32,802 bases of DNA from Gammaproteobacteria bacterium. GTDB taxonomy: Bacteria > Pseudomonadota > Gammaproteobacteria > DSM-16500. The position numbers and the translations under genes are program-made. Every line of letters starts with the position of its first letter. The first letter of the stretch is position 1. The stretch spans positions 1 through 32,802 of the forward strand of contig BMAH01000017.1 of the NCBI GenBank assembly GCA_014132615.1, in the 5' to 3' direction. The notes under the pieces were generated by a model. It was given only the letters and a program-made list of their open reading frames with translations, was not told the DNA's origin and searched no databases. Shown in pieces: positions 1 to 6,880 of the stretch.

Positions 1-419
1 TACGCTTAGCGCTAACCGCAGCAGAGACTGGGCACTTAGTCTTAGCAACTTTACATGCAAGTTCAGCACCATTAGCCATTAGTCGTATTATTGATGTCTT
101 TCCTATGATGGAAAAAAATCGCGTTAGAAATTTACTAGCAGAAACGACCCAAGCTGTTATTTGCCAAACATTAGCAAAACGTGTTACAGGTGGTCGCATA
201 GCCGCTTTTGAAATAATGATAGCAAATCCCGCCATCAGGCATTTGATTAGACAAGATATGACTGCGCACATGATTTCTACTATTCAAACTAGTGGTGATA
301 TTGGTATGTGCACTATGGATCAATATTTATCCGATTTAGTCGCTAAACATTTAATTACACTTGCTGTGGCAAGAAGTGTCACTGTTAACCGCGAGCAAAT
401 TCAGGCGAGTATGTCTTAA
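1..419 (+). CDS. pilT: PilT-type twitching motility ATPase, C-terminal part (5' end outside window)
   Basis: The reading frame is open from the left edge (codons begin at position 3) and ends at TAA 417-419. The first visible residues include ALTAAETGHLVLATLH, the His-box region of PilT retraction ATPases, then IDVFP, a QTLAKR stretch and GGRIAAFEIM, all in the order found in PilT C-terminal domains. PilT is a hexameric cytoplasmic ATPase that powers retraction of type IV pili. The ending (LVAKHLI, short tail) fits PilT better than PilU. The Walker A region is off-window, so activity cannot be judged. DotB of Dot/Icm secretion systems is a PilT relative and cannot be fully excluded from this fragment alone. 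Confidence 0.85.
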   Translation, partial: RLALTAAETGHLVLATLHASSAPLAISRIIDVFPMMEKNRVRNLLAETTQAVICQTLAKRVTGGRIAAFEIMIANPAIRHLIRQDMTAHMISTIQTSGDIGMCTMDQYLSDLVAKHLITLAVARSVTVNREQIQASMS

Positions 420-489
420 TAGATTGAAATTTCCCTGAGCCGAATTCATACTAACTTCCTATTTATTTATTCAGTGGGCTAAGATTTGT

Positions 490-2505
490 ATGAACAGGGA
501 TTTGTTACGCAATCAATCGTTATGCTTAATGCTAGCTAGTTTTTTAATGCTATTTACTGAATTAGCATTAATGAGATGGATAGGTGCTAACGTCTTCCTT
601 TTTTCCTTTTTCTCAAATTTTATTTTAATCGCTAGTTTTTTAGGGATTGCATTAGGATTTTTACGTTCATCTCTTAGGCTATTTAATTGGTCTCCCATTT
701 TATTAATGAGTTTAATCGCTTTTTGTTATTATTTTCGCTACGAATATCAAATTAAACTAAATCCGCATACTAATGAATTAGATTATTACATTAACTTACT
801 TAAAGACAATGCTTTTCCAGCTGTAATTACCTTGCCAGTTATTTTCATATTAACTACCTTAGTGATGACGGCGGTAGCAAGTGGTACAGCCATTTTCTTT
901 AAATCATTTTCTCCTTTAAAAGCTTATCGCTTAGATATTTTAGGTGCTTTGTTAGGGATAGTCAGTTTCACTTTTTTATCATTTTTAAATGTTTCACCGC
1001 TATGGTGGGGTGTATTGATAACAGTTACTTATTTGCTCATTTTAACTAAAAAATCTGTATGGATTACTTCTTTGCAAGTAGTTTCCTTAATTTTTATGCT
1101 GTTTATTTTAAGTAAAGAAAATAATAATAATAAAAGGCTATGGTCGCCTTATTATAAAATTGATGTGCAGTCGTTTGCTAAAGATAGGCATGTAGTAAGC
1201 GTAAATGGTTCGCCACAGCAAATTATAGAAACGGTAAAGCAACGCCATACTTCTACACCGTTTTACTTTTTTCCTTATCAACATAGAGTATCTCAAGCAT
1301 CTTTAAATAAAGTACTAATTATTGGTGCAGGTACAGGAGGAGATGTAGCAATTGCCTTAGCGCAAGGTGCAAAACAAGTTGATGCCGTTGAGATTGATCC
1401 GCTGTTATATCAATTAGGAAGACAATTAAATCCTGATCACCCATACGAAGATAAACGAGTAAATGTGTTTGTAGAAGATGGGCGTGCTTTCCTGCAACGT
1501 AGTAAAGAATTATATGATGTCATTATCTTTGCTTTGCCCGATTCTATGATGATTTTATCGGGTCAATCTTCATTGCGATTAGAAAATTATTTATTTACTC
1601 AAGAGGGAATCAATATTGCCAAAGCGCATTTGCAGCCTGATGGCTTGTTTGCTATGTATAACTATTACAGAGAACGTTGGCTGATTGATAAATTAGCAAC
1701 GATGCTAACTACTGCTTTTTCGCACTATCCTTGTTTTGATTCGGAAGGAAAGAAAACGCATTGGCTTTCTGTATTATCCATTAGCCCAGATGAAGCAAGA
1801 TTACAATGTGATGTTAAATGGCAAGGGATGCAAGCGGCTAATGTAACTAGTGATAATTATCCATTTTTATATTTGAAAAAACATAAAATCGCAGGTACTT
1901 ATTTGCTAGGATTGGCCCTAATATTTTTATTATCTTTTTATGCTATTAAACTGGCAGGTTCTTCATATAAAGCTATTTTTAACCATATAGATTTATTTTT
2001 TATGGGCGCTGCATTTTTATTGCTTGAAACAAAATGCATAAGCAATTTTGCTTTATTATTTGGTACTACTTGGTTGGTGAATGCCATGGTTTTTTTTGGT
2101 GTTCTACTAACAGTTTATATAGCGATTGAGTTTACTGAGCGTATTAAGTTTAATATTACTTGGTGCATGTTAGCTTTATTTGCCAGTTTGTTTATTGCAT
2201 GGCTAACACCGATTTCATATTTATTGCCATTACCCTCGCTAATGCGTTTCATTATCGGAATTTTGCTAGCTTTTTCACCTCTATTTTTTGCTAATATTAT
2301 TTTTACTTCGCGTTTTAAATGTACGGCAAATTCTTTGCATGCTTTTGCTGCAAATCAATTTGGTGCAGTAGTGGGTGGGTTATTAGAATATGCCTCACTC
2401 ATCATTGGTTTACGTGATTTGTTGATTATTATTGCAGCACTCTATTTATTATCTATATTCATATTAAATAAAAAAACAGCATCAAGCGCATTTGCAGCGA
2501 AATAA
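490..2505 (+). CDS. Membrane protein with spermidine-synthase-like methyltransferase fold
   Basis: This is a 671-residue protein. About six hydrophobic segments occupy residues 10-205. A soluble domain follows with GAGTGGD (about 279-285), VEIDP (300-304), EDGRAF (329-334) and ALPDS (348-352), the nucleotide-binding layout of spermidine synthase/SAM-dependent enzymes. A second block of hydrophobic segments runs from about 460 to 660. This membrane-soluble-membrane layout is seen in a family of large SpeE-like proteins of unknown substrate, often annotated as spermidine synthase. True polyamine synthesis is uncertain, because soluble SpeE proteins are about 280-300 residues without membrane parts. 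It starts 70 bp after the PilT stop and reads the same way as corA (32 bp gap), so the three may be co-transcribed. Confidence 0.75.
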   Translation: MNRDLLRNQSLCLMLASFLMLFTELALMRWIGANVFLFSFFSNFILIASFLGIALGFLRSSLRLFNWSPILLMSLIAFCYYFRYEYQIKLNPHTNELDYYINLLKDNAFPAVITLPVIFILTTLVMTAVASGTAIFFKSFSPLKAYRLDILGALLGIVSFTFLSFLNVSPLWWGVLITVTYLLILTKKSVWITSLQVVSLIFMLFILSKENNNNKRLWSPYYKIDVQSFAKDRHVVSVNGSPQQIIETVKQRHTSTPFYFFPYQHRVSQASLNKVLIIGAGTGGDVAIALAQGAKQVDAVEIDPLLYQLGRQLNPDHPYEDKRVNVFVEDGRAFLQRSKELYDVIIFALPDSMMILSGQSSLRLENYLFTQEGINIAKAHLQPDGLFAMYNYYRERWLIDKLATMLTTAFSHYPCFDSEGKKTHWLSVLSISPDEARLQCDVKWQGMQAANVTSDNYPFLYLKKHKIAGTYLLGLALIFLLSFYAIKLAGSSYKAIFNHIDLFFMGAAFLLLETKCISNFALLFGTTWLVNAMVFFGVLLTVYIAIEFTERIKFNITWCMLALFASLFIAWLTPISYLLPLPSLMRFIIGILLAFSPLFFANIIFTSRFKCTANSLHAFAANQFGAVVGGLLEYASLIIGLRDLLIIIAALYLLSIFILNKKTASSAFAAK

Positions 2506-2537
2506 AATACCATCAACTTTTTGCTTAAGGGATAAGC

Positions 2538-3602
2538 ATGTTTTCAGAAATTCGCAAACGAGTTAAAAAGATAGGAAAAGCACCTGGTACACCAACTTAT
2601 ACAGGCGAGCAGAGGACAAAGCCTCCTGTAGTGACTGTCATTAATTATTCTCTCTCAGATTTTTATGAAACCAGCAATACTGATATTGAAACTTGTTTTG
2701 CACCTGATGTAATAAGGAAAGGCACGACATGGGTGAATATCGAAGGTTTAAATGATGTTGAGTTAATTAAAGCACTTACTAAACGTTATAATATACACCC
2801 GCTTACTGTTGAGGATATTTTAAATGTTGAGCAACGTCCGAAAGTAGAAGAATTTAAAAATTATCTTTTTATTACGTTAAAGGTCTTAATAAAACAAGAG
2901 CATGCATTTACGACTAAGCAAGTTAGTTTTATTTTAGGGAATAATTTCTTGCTTAGTTTTCAAGAATTAGATACCACCTTATTTGATAATATTAGAATTA
3001 AATTACGCAGCAAAACTAACCAAACTTTGCGAAAAGAAGGGCCGGATTATCTGATGTATAGATTAATTGATACGATAGTAGATGACTACTTTGCTACCTT
3101 AGAAGTACTAGGAGATGAGATTGAAGAGATTGAGGAAAATATTATTGCAAACCCTACTTCGCAAAGTGCAAGAACTATTTATAAAATTAAACGCGAAATG
3201 CTATTGGTGCGCAAAGCCATTTGGCCTATGCGTGAATTATTAAGTCATTTAGCGCATGCAGAAAATAATCGTATTAGTAAATTTACGATGATTTATTTGC
3301 GTGATGTTTATGATCATACTGTACAAGCTATAGATAGCTTAGAAACATTTAGAGAAATGCTATCTAGCATGCTCGATGTTTATCTTTCTAGCATCACCAA
3401 TCGCATGAATGAAATCATGAAAACGCTAACGATTATCACTACTATTTTTATTCCTATTACTGCCTTAGCTAGCATCTACGGCATGAATTTCCATTATATC
3501 CCAGGATTAGATTGGCGTTTTGGCTACATTGCTGTGTTAGGAAGTATGGGGTTAATTGCTTTTTGTATGATGCTCTATTTCAAATATAAAAAATGGATAT
3601 GA
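2538..3602 (+). CDS. corA: CorA-family magnesium/cobalt transporter
   Basis: The protein has 354 residues, the usual length for CorA. A long acidic and helical cytoplasmic N-terminal domain (VEDILNVEQRPK, a family-typical segment) is followed by a first membrane helix at about 293-313, the signature GMN motif at 315-317, a short periplasmic loop, a second membrane helix at about 328-348 and a basic tail (KYKKWI). CorA forms a pentameric inner-membrane channel for Mg2+ (also Co2+ and Ni2+). The start has an AAGGGA ribosome-binding site. The stop lies 7 bp before a long inverted repeat that separates it from the convergent rhodanese gene. No Mg2+-sensing leader is visible in the 32-bp upstream gap. 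Confidence 0.93.
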   Translation: MFSEIRKRVKKIGKAPGTPTYTGEQRTKPPVVTVINYSLSDFYETSNTDIETCFAPDVIRKGTTWVNIEGLNDVELIKALTKRYNIHPLTVEDILNVEQRPKVEEFKNYLFITLKVLIKQEHAFTTKQVSFILGNNFLLSFQELDTTLFDNIRIKLRSKTNQTLRKEGPDYLMYRLIDTIVDDYFATLEVLGDEIEEIEENIIANPTSQSARTIYKIKREMLLVRKAIWPMRELLSHLAHAENNRISKFTMIYLRDVYDHTVQAIDSLETFREMLSSMLDVYLSSITNRMNEIMKTLTIITTIFIPITALASIYGMNFHYIPGLDWRFGYIAVLGSMGLIAFCMMLYFKYKKWI

Positions 3603-3609
3603 AGTAAAA

Positions 3610-3703
3610 GTAGCCGCGATGGGAGCGCAGCGGACATCGAGGTTCACAGAGGTTTGCAATGACAAAGGAACCTCGATGTCCGCTGCGCTCCCATCGCGGC
3701 TAC
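3610..3703. repeat. Perfect 36-bp inverted repeat (REP/MITE-like palindromic element)
   Basis: Positions 3610-3645 and 3668-3703 are exact reverse complements over 36 bp, separated by a 22-nt spacer. The arms begin GTAGCCGCGATGGGAGCGCA and are far richer in G+C than the surroundings. The element fills the gap between the convergent corA and rhodanese genes and would fold into a very strong hairpin in either transcript, so it could act as a bidirectional terminator. Similar GTAGCC...GAGCGCAGC palindromes are a recurrent class of dispersed repeats in bacterial genomes (from memory). There is no coding capacity and no obvious target-site duplication. Confidence 0.9.
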
Positions 3704-3707
3704 AATA

Positions 3708-4028
3708 TTAATAAGTTGGCATGTTAGGGTCAATTTCATTTGCCCATGCAGTAATACCGCCGCGCAAATTATAAACCCGCTTAAAACCTTGCTGTAATAA
3801 AAATTCAGTGGCCCGTTTTGATCTACCGCCTGCATGGCAATGAATGACGATATATTGCTCGGGATTTAATTCATTTAAACGGTCAGGTAAGTCCTTGAAG
3901 GGAATCAGTAAACCACCTAAATTACAGAATGCGTACTCGTCAGCATTTCTGACATCTAGCAACAAATGATCAGTGTGGTTATCTCTTAAAGTTTTTAATT
4001 CTTGCACTGAGATTTCTGGGGTAGACAT
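3708..4028 (-). CDS. Single-domain rhodanese-like sulfurtransferase
   Basis: The protein has 106 residues and is one rhodanese domain. It shows LLLDVRNADEY (about 22-32), the active-site loop HCHAGGRS with the catalytic cysteine at position 64, and the C-terminal VYNLRGGITAW typical of the family. Rhodaneses carry a persulfide on this cysteine and move sulfur between donors and acceptors such as thiosulfate, cyanide or carrier proteins. There is no signal peptide, so it should be cytoplasmic. It is convergent with corA, and the inverted repeat lies directly after its stop. The physiological sulfur acceptor cannot be told from the sequence. Confidence 0.9.
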   Translation of the reverse strand: MSTPEISVQELKTLRDNHTDHLLLDVRNADEYAFCNLGGLLIPFKDLPDRLNELNPEQYIVIHCHAGGRSKRATEFLLQQGFKRVYNLRGGITAWANEIDPNMPTY

Positions 4029-4186
4029 AAAGCTCCAAAATGACGATTCAGACAGATGCTTATTTTACCTAAGTAAAAAAATAAACCAAGCATAAGAAGC
4101 AACCTAAAGTCAATTTTTGCTTTATTAACTAGCAGAAGTGTTATATAAATTGTTGCCTCTTACAATAAATTTTGCGAGATTTCGAC

Positions 4187-5581
4187 ATGAAGTCACATTC
4201 TTCCCTTCTGGTCTCCAAAGCTGAATGGGATTACGCGCTTAAGCTTTTAAAAGGAAAAGAGTTAGCTCCTAAGCTTAAAATTAGCAGAAAAGATCATCCT
4301 AACGTGCTCAATCATTCTTTTATCGCGATAAAAGGAAAAAGAAGGTATCGCCTTTTTGCTGTTGCTAAGCATTCCTTTTTAGGGGAGGGAGCCTTTGGTC
4401 GTGTTAAGCTAATTGAGGATAAAAATGGCAAACAATATGCTTTAAAGGTGAGCAGAGAGAAGGCTGCGGATGCTATTTTACCTGATGAAATTGATATGCT
4501 TAGGGTTAATAAGCAATTAGTTGATCACTTTAGCCAACGTTCTAAAGGTTATATTATTCAAACCTATTATAAAGGGATGCCGCTTAATGATTATTTGGCA
4601 TTTTACTTACCTCTGCTCAACAATATGCAAAAAAATGAATTAGCTTTTCGAATTGGTTTAGCAGTGACTGAGCTCCATAGAAAAAACATAATTCATGCAG
4701 ATTTAAAGCCAGAAAATATGATAATCATGTTTTCTTCCTCCGATGAAGAAGCCCCAGAGATTAAGTTAATAGATTTTGGGTTGTCTATTAAACTCAGATC
4801 AGGAGAAGCCTCTCGTGAGACGGGTTTTTGCGGTACACCTTTCTATTTACCGAATGACTTATATGAAGAATGGAAGGCTTACCGTAAGTTAGGAACAGCA
4901 GCAACTGAACGTCCCGTTTTTGAATTGTCAAAAAAAATAGATGTTTATGCTTTAGGCCGTCTCTTTAAAGAAGTCATTAAGGTAGAAGCTAATGAGGAAA
5001 TTTTTAAGGGTATGGCTGAGTATAAGTCAGCATCAGCTAAAACCATAGCTGAGGTTACTAGTTATTTTAAGAAAACAGATAGGCAGCCATTACCAGCGAT
5101 TGATTTGAATAATAATTTGATAGCTAAGTATAAATGGGCTCATTTTGATTATACGCCAGGAAAAAACAGTAATTTAAAAAATAAAAAAAATTATTTTTTA
5201 AGGGAATTAAAGTCTATTGTTTTGCAATCTAATGATATTCAACAACTAAGAAATTTATTTGAATATTTAAATGCATCCGAAAAAAACCAACCATTTTTAA
5301 CTAAAAACCGTCTGTTACCTATTGGTAGAAGACGTTTAACCTTTTCTTGGCGGAATACGCTTAAGCTAATAAAAGAAAGAGCTTTATTTTTAGCTGAACA
5401 AGAATTAGCACTAGCTAAGAGTGAAGAAGCTAGAGGAAATGCAGAGAGTATAACTAGAATAAATGAAGATCTGTATAAGCCTATTTTGAAAGTCAATCGA
5501 TCTAGGTTTTTTTGCCGTAAGATAACAAGCAGTGAAAAACAATTTGAACAATTAAAAAATCGATATACAGTTGGTAGGTAA
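4187..5581 (+). CDS. Eukaryotic-type Ser/Thr protein kinase, candidate effector
   Basis: The protein has 464 residues from ATG 4187. A TTG five codons upstream is possible but has no better ribosome-binding site. Kinase landmarks are in order: glycine loop GEGAFG (66-71), ALKV with the ATP lysine K87, catalytic loop HADLKPEN (170-177; D172, K174, N177), DFG (196-198), GTPFYLPND in place of the usual GTxxYxAPE (216-224), and the F-helix aspartate in DVYALG (252). All catalytic residues are present, so an active kinase is expected. The arginine of HRD is replaced by alanine, suggesting no activation-loop phosphorylation control. Residues 330-464 are helical and basic without a recognised domain. 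There is no membrane segment or PASTA repeat as in housekeeping bacterial kinases, so a translocated host-directed kinase (Legionella LegK-like in concept) is my inference. Confidence 0.85.
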   Translation: MKSHSSLLVSKAEWDYALKLLKGKELAPKLKISRKDHPNVLNHSFIAIKGKRRYRLFAVAKHSFLGEGAFGRVKLIEDKNGKQYALKVSREKAADAILPDEIDMLRVNKQLVDHFSQRSKGYIIQTYYKGMPLNDYLAFYLPLLNNMQKNELAFRIGLAVTELHRKNIIHADLKPENMIIMFSSSDEEAPEIKLIDFGLSIKLRSGEASRETGFCGTPFYLPNDLYEEWKAYRKLGTAATERPVFELSKKIDVYALGRLFKEVIKVEANEEIFKGMAEYKSASAKTIAEVTSYFKKTDRQPLPAIDLNNNLIAKYKWAHFDYTPGKNSNLKNKKNYFLRELKSIVLQSNDIQQLRNLFEYLNASEKNQPFLTKNRLLPIGRRRLTFSWRNTLKLIKERALFLAEQELALAKSEEARGNAESITRINEDLYKPILKVNRSRFFCRKITSSEKQFEQLKNRYTVGR

Positions 5582-5589
5582 TATAGATA

Positions 5590-5626
5590 GAGCAGGAATG
5601 ATGGTCATTCCTGCTCGCTATTTTTT
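5590..5626 (+). terminator. Rho-independent terminator after the kinase gene
   Basis: There is a perfect 12-bp stem, 5590-5601 (GAGCAGGAATGA) with 5605-5616, a 3-nt loop, then GCTA and a run of T (5621-5626). It lies 8 bp after the kinase stop. The T run overlaps the stop codon of the convergent BI-1 gene, so the hairpin may also slow transcription from the other side. Confidence 0.9.
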
Positions 5627-6341
5627 AACGACGATTACCCATTAATCGTAAAATATTTAAAAATAAATTAATAAAATCTAAATAAAGTATTAAAGCACCG
5701 TAAATAGCGGCTTTTCTTGATTGATCTTCAGCGCTAAATTGCAAAGGAAGAGATTTAATTTTTTGTGTGTCGTAAGCGGTTAAGCCAGCAAACACCAATA
5801 CACCTATTACTGAAATGGTGAGCTGCATAGCATTGCTCATAAGTGAAGGAAAAAATAGGGCGAGCAGCATCACAGCAATCATGCCGAATAAACCTATCAT
5901 ACAAAACGCGCCTATAGGTCCTAAATCACGTTTAGTCGTAAAACCAAATAAACTTAAGCCAGCAAAAGCGAAGGAAGTGACGAAGAAAGCACTGCTAATA
6001 CTTTCCATTGTGTAAACTAAAAATAAACTAGAAAATGTTAATCCTACTAAAGTAGCGTAAAGGGCGTAAATCAATGAGGCTACGCTCAGGCTCATGCTTT
6101 GTACCCAGCCACTTAACGCAATAACGGCGACTAGTTGGAATATAATTAATCCATAAAATATAAATGGATTTTGCATCATATAACTAACAATATCAGGACG
6201 AGTAGAAACGAAGTAAGCGGTAATCCCACTGATTGCGATTCCTGCCATCATCCATAAATAAACTCGGCTCATAAAGGTGGCAACAGCTTGTGCAGTGCTG
6301 CGTGTGTTTAATGTTGTATAGTCACGATTGTTTGGAAGCAT
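5625..6341 (-). CDS. Bax inhibitor-1 / YccA family multi-pass membrane protein
   Basis: The protein has 238 residues with seven hydrophobic segments and the BI-1 family pattern: an N-terminal soluble start (NNRDYTTLNTRSTA), FMSRVYLWMMAGIAISG in the first helix, then repeated small-residue-rich helices. The C-terminal part contains TAYDTQKIK and a YLDFINLFLNILRLMG segment that closely match bacterial BI-1 proteins (YbhL/YccA type). Known members are membrane proteins linked to Ca2+ leak or pH sensing (BsYetJ) and to FtsH (YccA). I chose the ATG at 6339-6341 because AGGTAGGAC precedes it; the frame stays open upstream, but that extension is implausible. It is divergent from a BlaI-type repressor and shares its operator region, suggesting common control. 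Confidence 0.9.
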   Translation of the reverse strand: MLPNNRDYTTLNTRSTAQAVATFMSRVYLWMMAGIAISGITAYFVSTRPDIVSYMMQNPFIFYGLIIFQLVAVIALSGWVQSMSLSVASLIYALYATLVGLTFSSLFLVYTMESISSAFFVTSFAFAGLSLFGFTTKRDLGPIGAFCMIGLFGMIAVMLLALFFPSLMSNAMQLTISVIGVLVFAGLTAYDTQKIKSLPLQFSAEDQSRKAAIYGALILYLDFINLFLNILRLMGNRR

Positions 6342-6395
6342 AGTTTGTCCTACCTGATGTTTAAACACACACAGTATAGCAAAGCAAAAGAGCGA

Positions 6396-6424
6396 TTTAT
6401 ATTTGGTTAATTTTAAAACATCAA
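6396..6424 (-). promoter_or_regulatory. Predicted sigma-70 promoter of the BI-1 gene
   Basis: On the minus strand TTGATG (6424-6419) is followed after 17 nt by TATAAA (6401-6396). The -35 hexamer touches the first BlaI-like dyad (6423-6438), which fits repression by the divergently encoded BlaI-family protein. This is a prediction from sequence only. Confidence 0.5.
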
Positions 6425-6460
6425 CTAAAACTTTAGTTGACACTAACTAAAGTTTTAGTT
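6423..6460. promoter_or_regulatory. Two tandem dyad operators, probable BlaI-family binding sites
   Basis: 6423-6438 reads AACTAAA-AC-TTTAGTT and 6445-6460 reads AACTAAA-GT-TTTAGTT. Each is a perfect 7-2-7 palindrome, and the two are offset by 22 bp, about two helical turns, so two dimers could bind the same face. BlaI/MecI repressors bind short dyads of this kind in pairs in divergent promoters. The sites overlap the -35 of the BI-1 promoter and the -35/-10 spacer of the promoter of the repressor gene. Confidence 0.8.
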
Positions 6461-6465
6461 AATTT
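6437..6465 (+). promoter_or_regulatory. Predicted sigma-70 promoter of the BlaI-type gene
   Basis: TTGACA (6437-6442, a perfect -35) and TAATTT (6460-6465) are separated by 17 nt. The -35 overlaps the end of the first dyad, and the second dyad fills the spacer and abuts the -10, so a bound repressor would block it. The ribosome-binding site AAGGGA follows at 6481-6486. Confidence 0.65.
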
Positions 6466-6493
6466 ATTAAAACTATTTTTAAGGGAACAGGCT

Positions 6494-6880
6494 ATGTCAG
6501 AAAACTACGCATTAACTCCTGTGGAATTAGAATTAATGGAAATATTATGGAAGATAGGTGAGGGGACAGTGAGAGAGGTGATGGCTCACCTTACTCCTAA
6601 CCGCGATCTCGCTTACACGTCGGTGTCTACTATACTGAGAATATTGCAGCAAAAGAAAATTTTGTCCGCTAAAAAAGTTGGCAAACAACATATTTATATT
6701 CCTTGTTTTAGTAAACAAATATTTGCCACTCACTCCGTTGATAAAATGGTAAAGCAAATTTTCTCCGGGAATTCTGTCGACTTAGTAGCACATTTGGTGG
6801 ATAAAAAAGCATTGTCTATGGATGAAATTACAACCATTCAAACTTTATTAGATGCTAAAAAAAAGGAAATGGTTAAATGA
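6494..6880 (+). CDS. BlaI/MecI/CopY-family transcriptional repressor
   Basis: The protein has 128 residues, the normal BlaI length. An N-terminal winged helix (LTPVELELMEILWKIGEGTV, then AYTSVSTILRILQQKKIL as recognition helix, and a wing with GKQHIYIPC) is followed by a helical dimerisation tail, as in BlaI and MecI. The start at ATG 6494 is chosen from the AAGGGA site 8 nt upstream and the family's usual N-terminus. Its stop overlaps the start of the M56 gene by 4 bp (ATGA), the same order as blaI-blaR1. In that paradigm the membrane peptidase causes cleavage of the repressor on sensing cell-wall stress. The likely operators are the two dyads upstream, implying autoregulation. Confidence 0.9.
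   Translation: MSENYALTPVELELMEILWKIGEGTVREVMAHLTPNRDLAYTSVSTILRILQQKKILSAKKVGKQHIYIPCFSKQIFATHSVDKMVKQIFSGNSVDLVAHLVDKKALSMDEITTIQTLLDAKKKEMVK

Noticed and set aside
6342-6443. Longer start for the BI-1 protein (34 extra residues)
   Set aside because: The extension runs through the promoter and operator region, has no ribosome-binding site, and the family N-terminus begins at the ATG at 6341, which has one.
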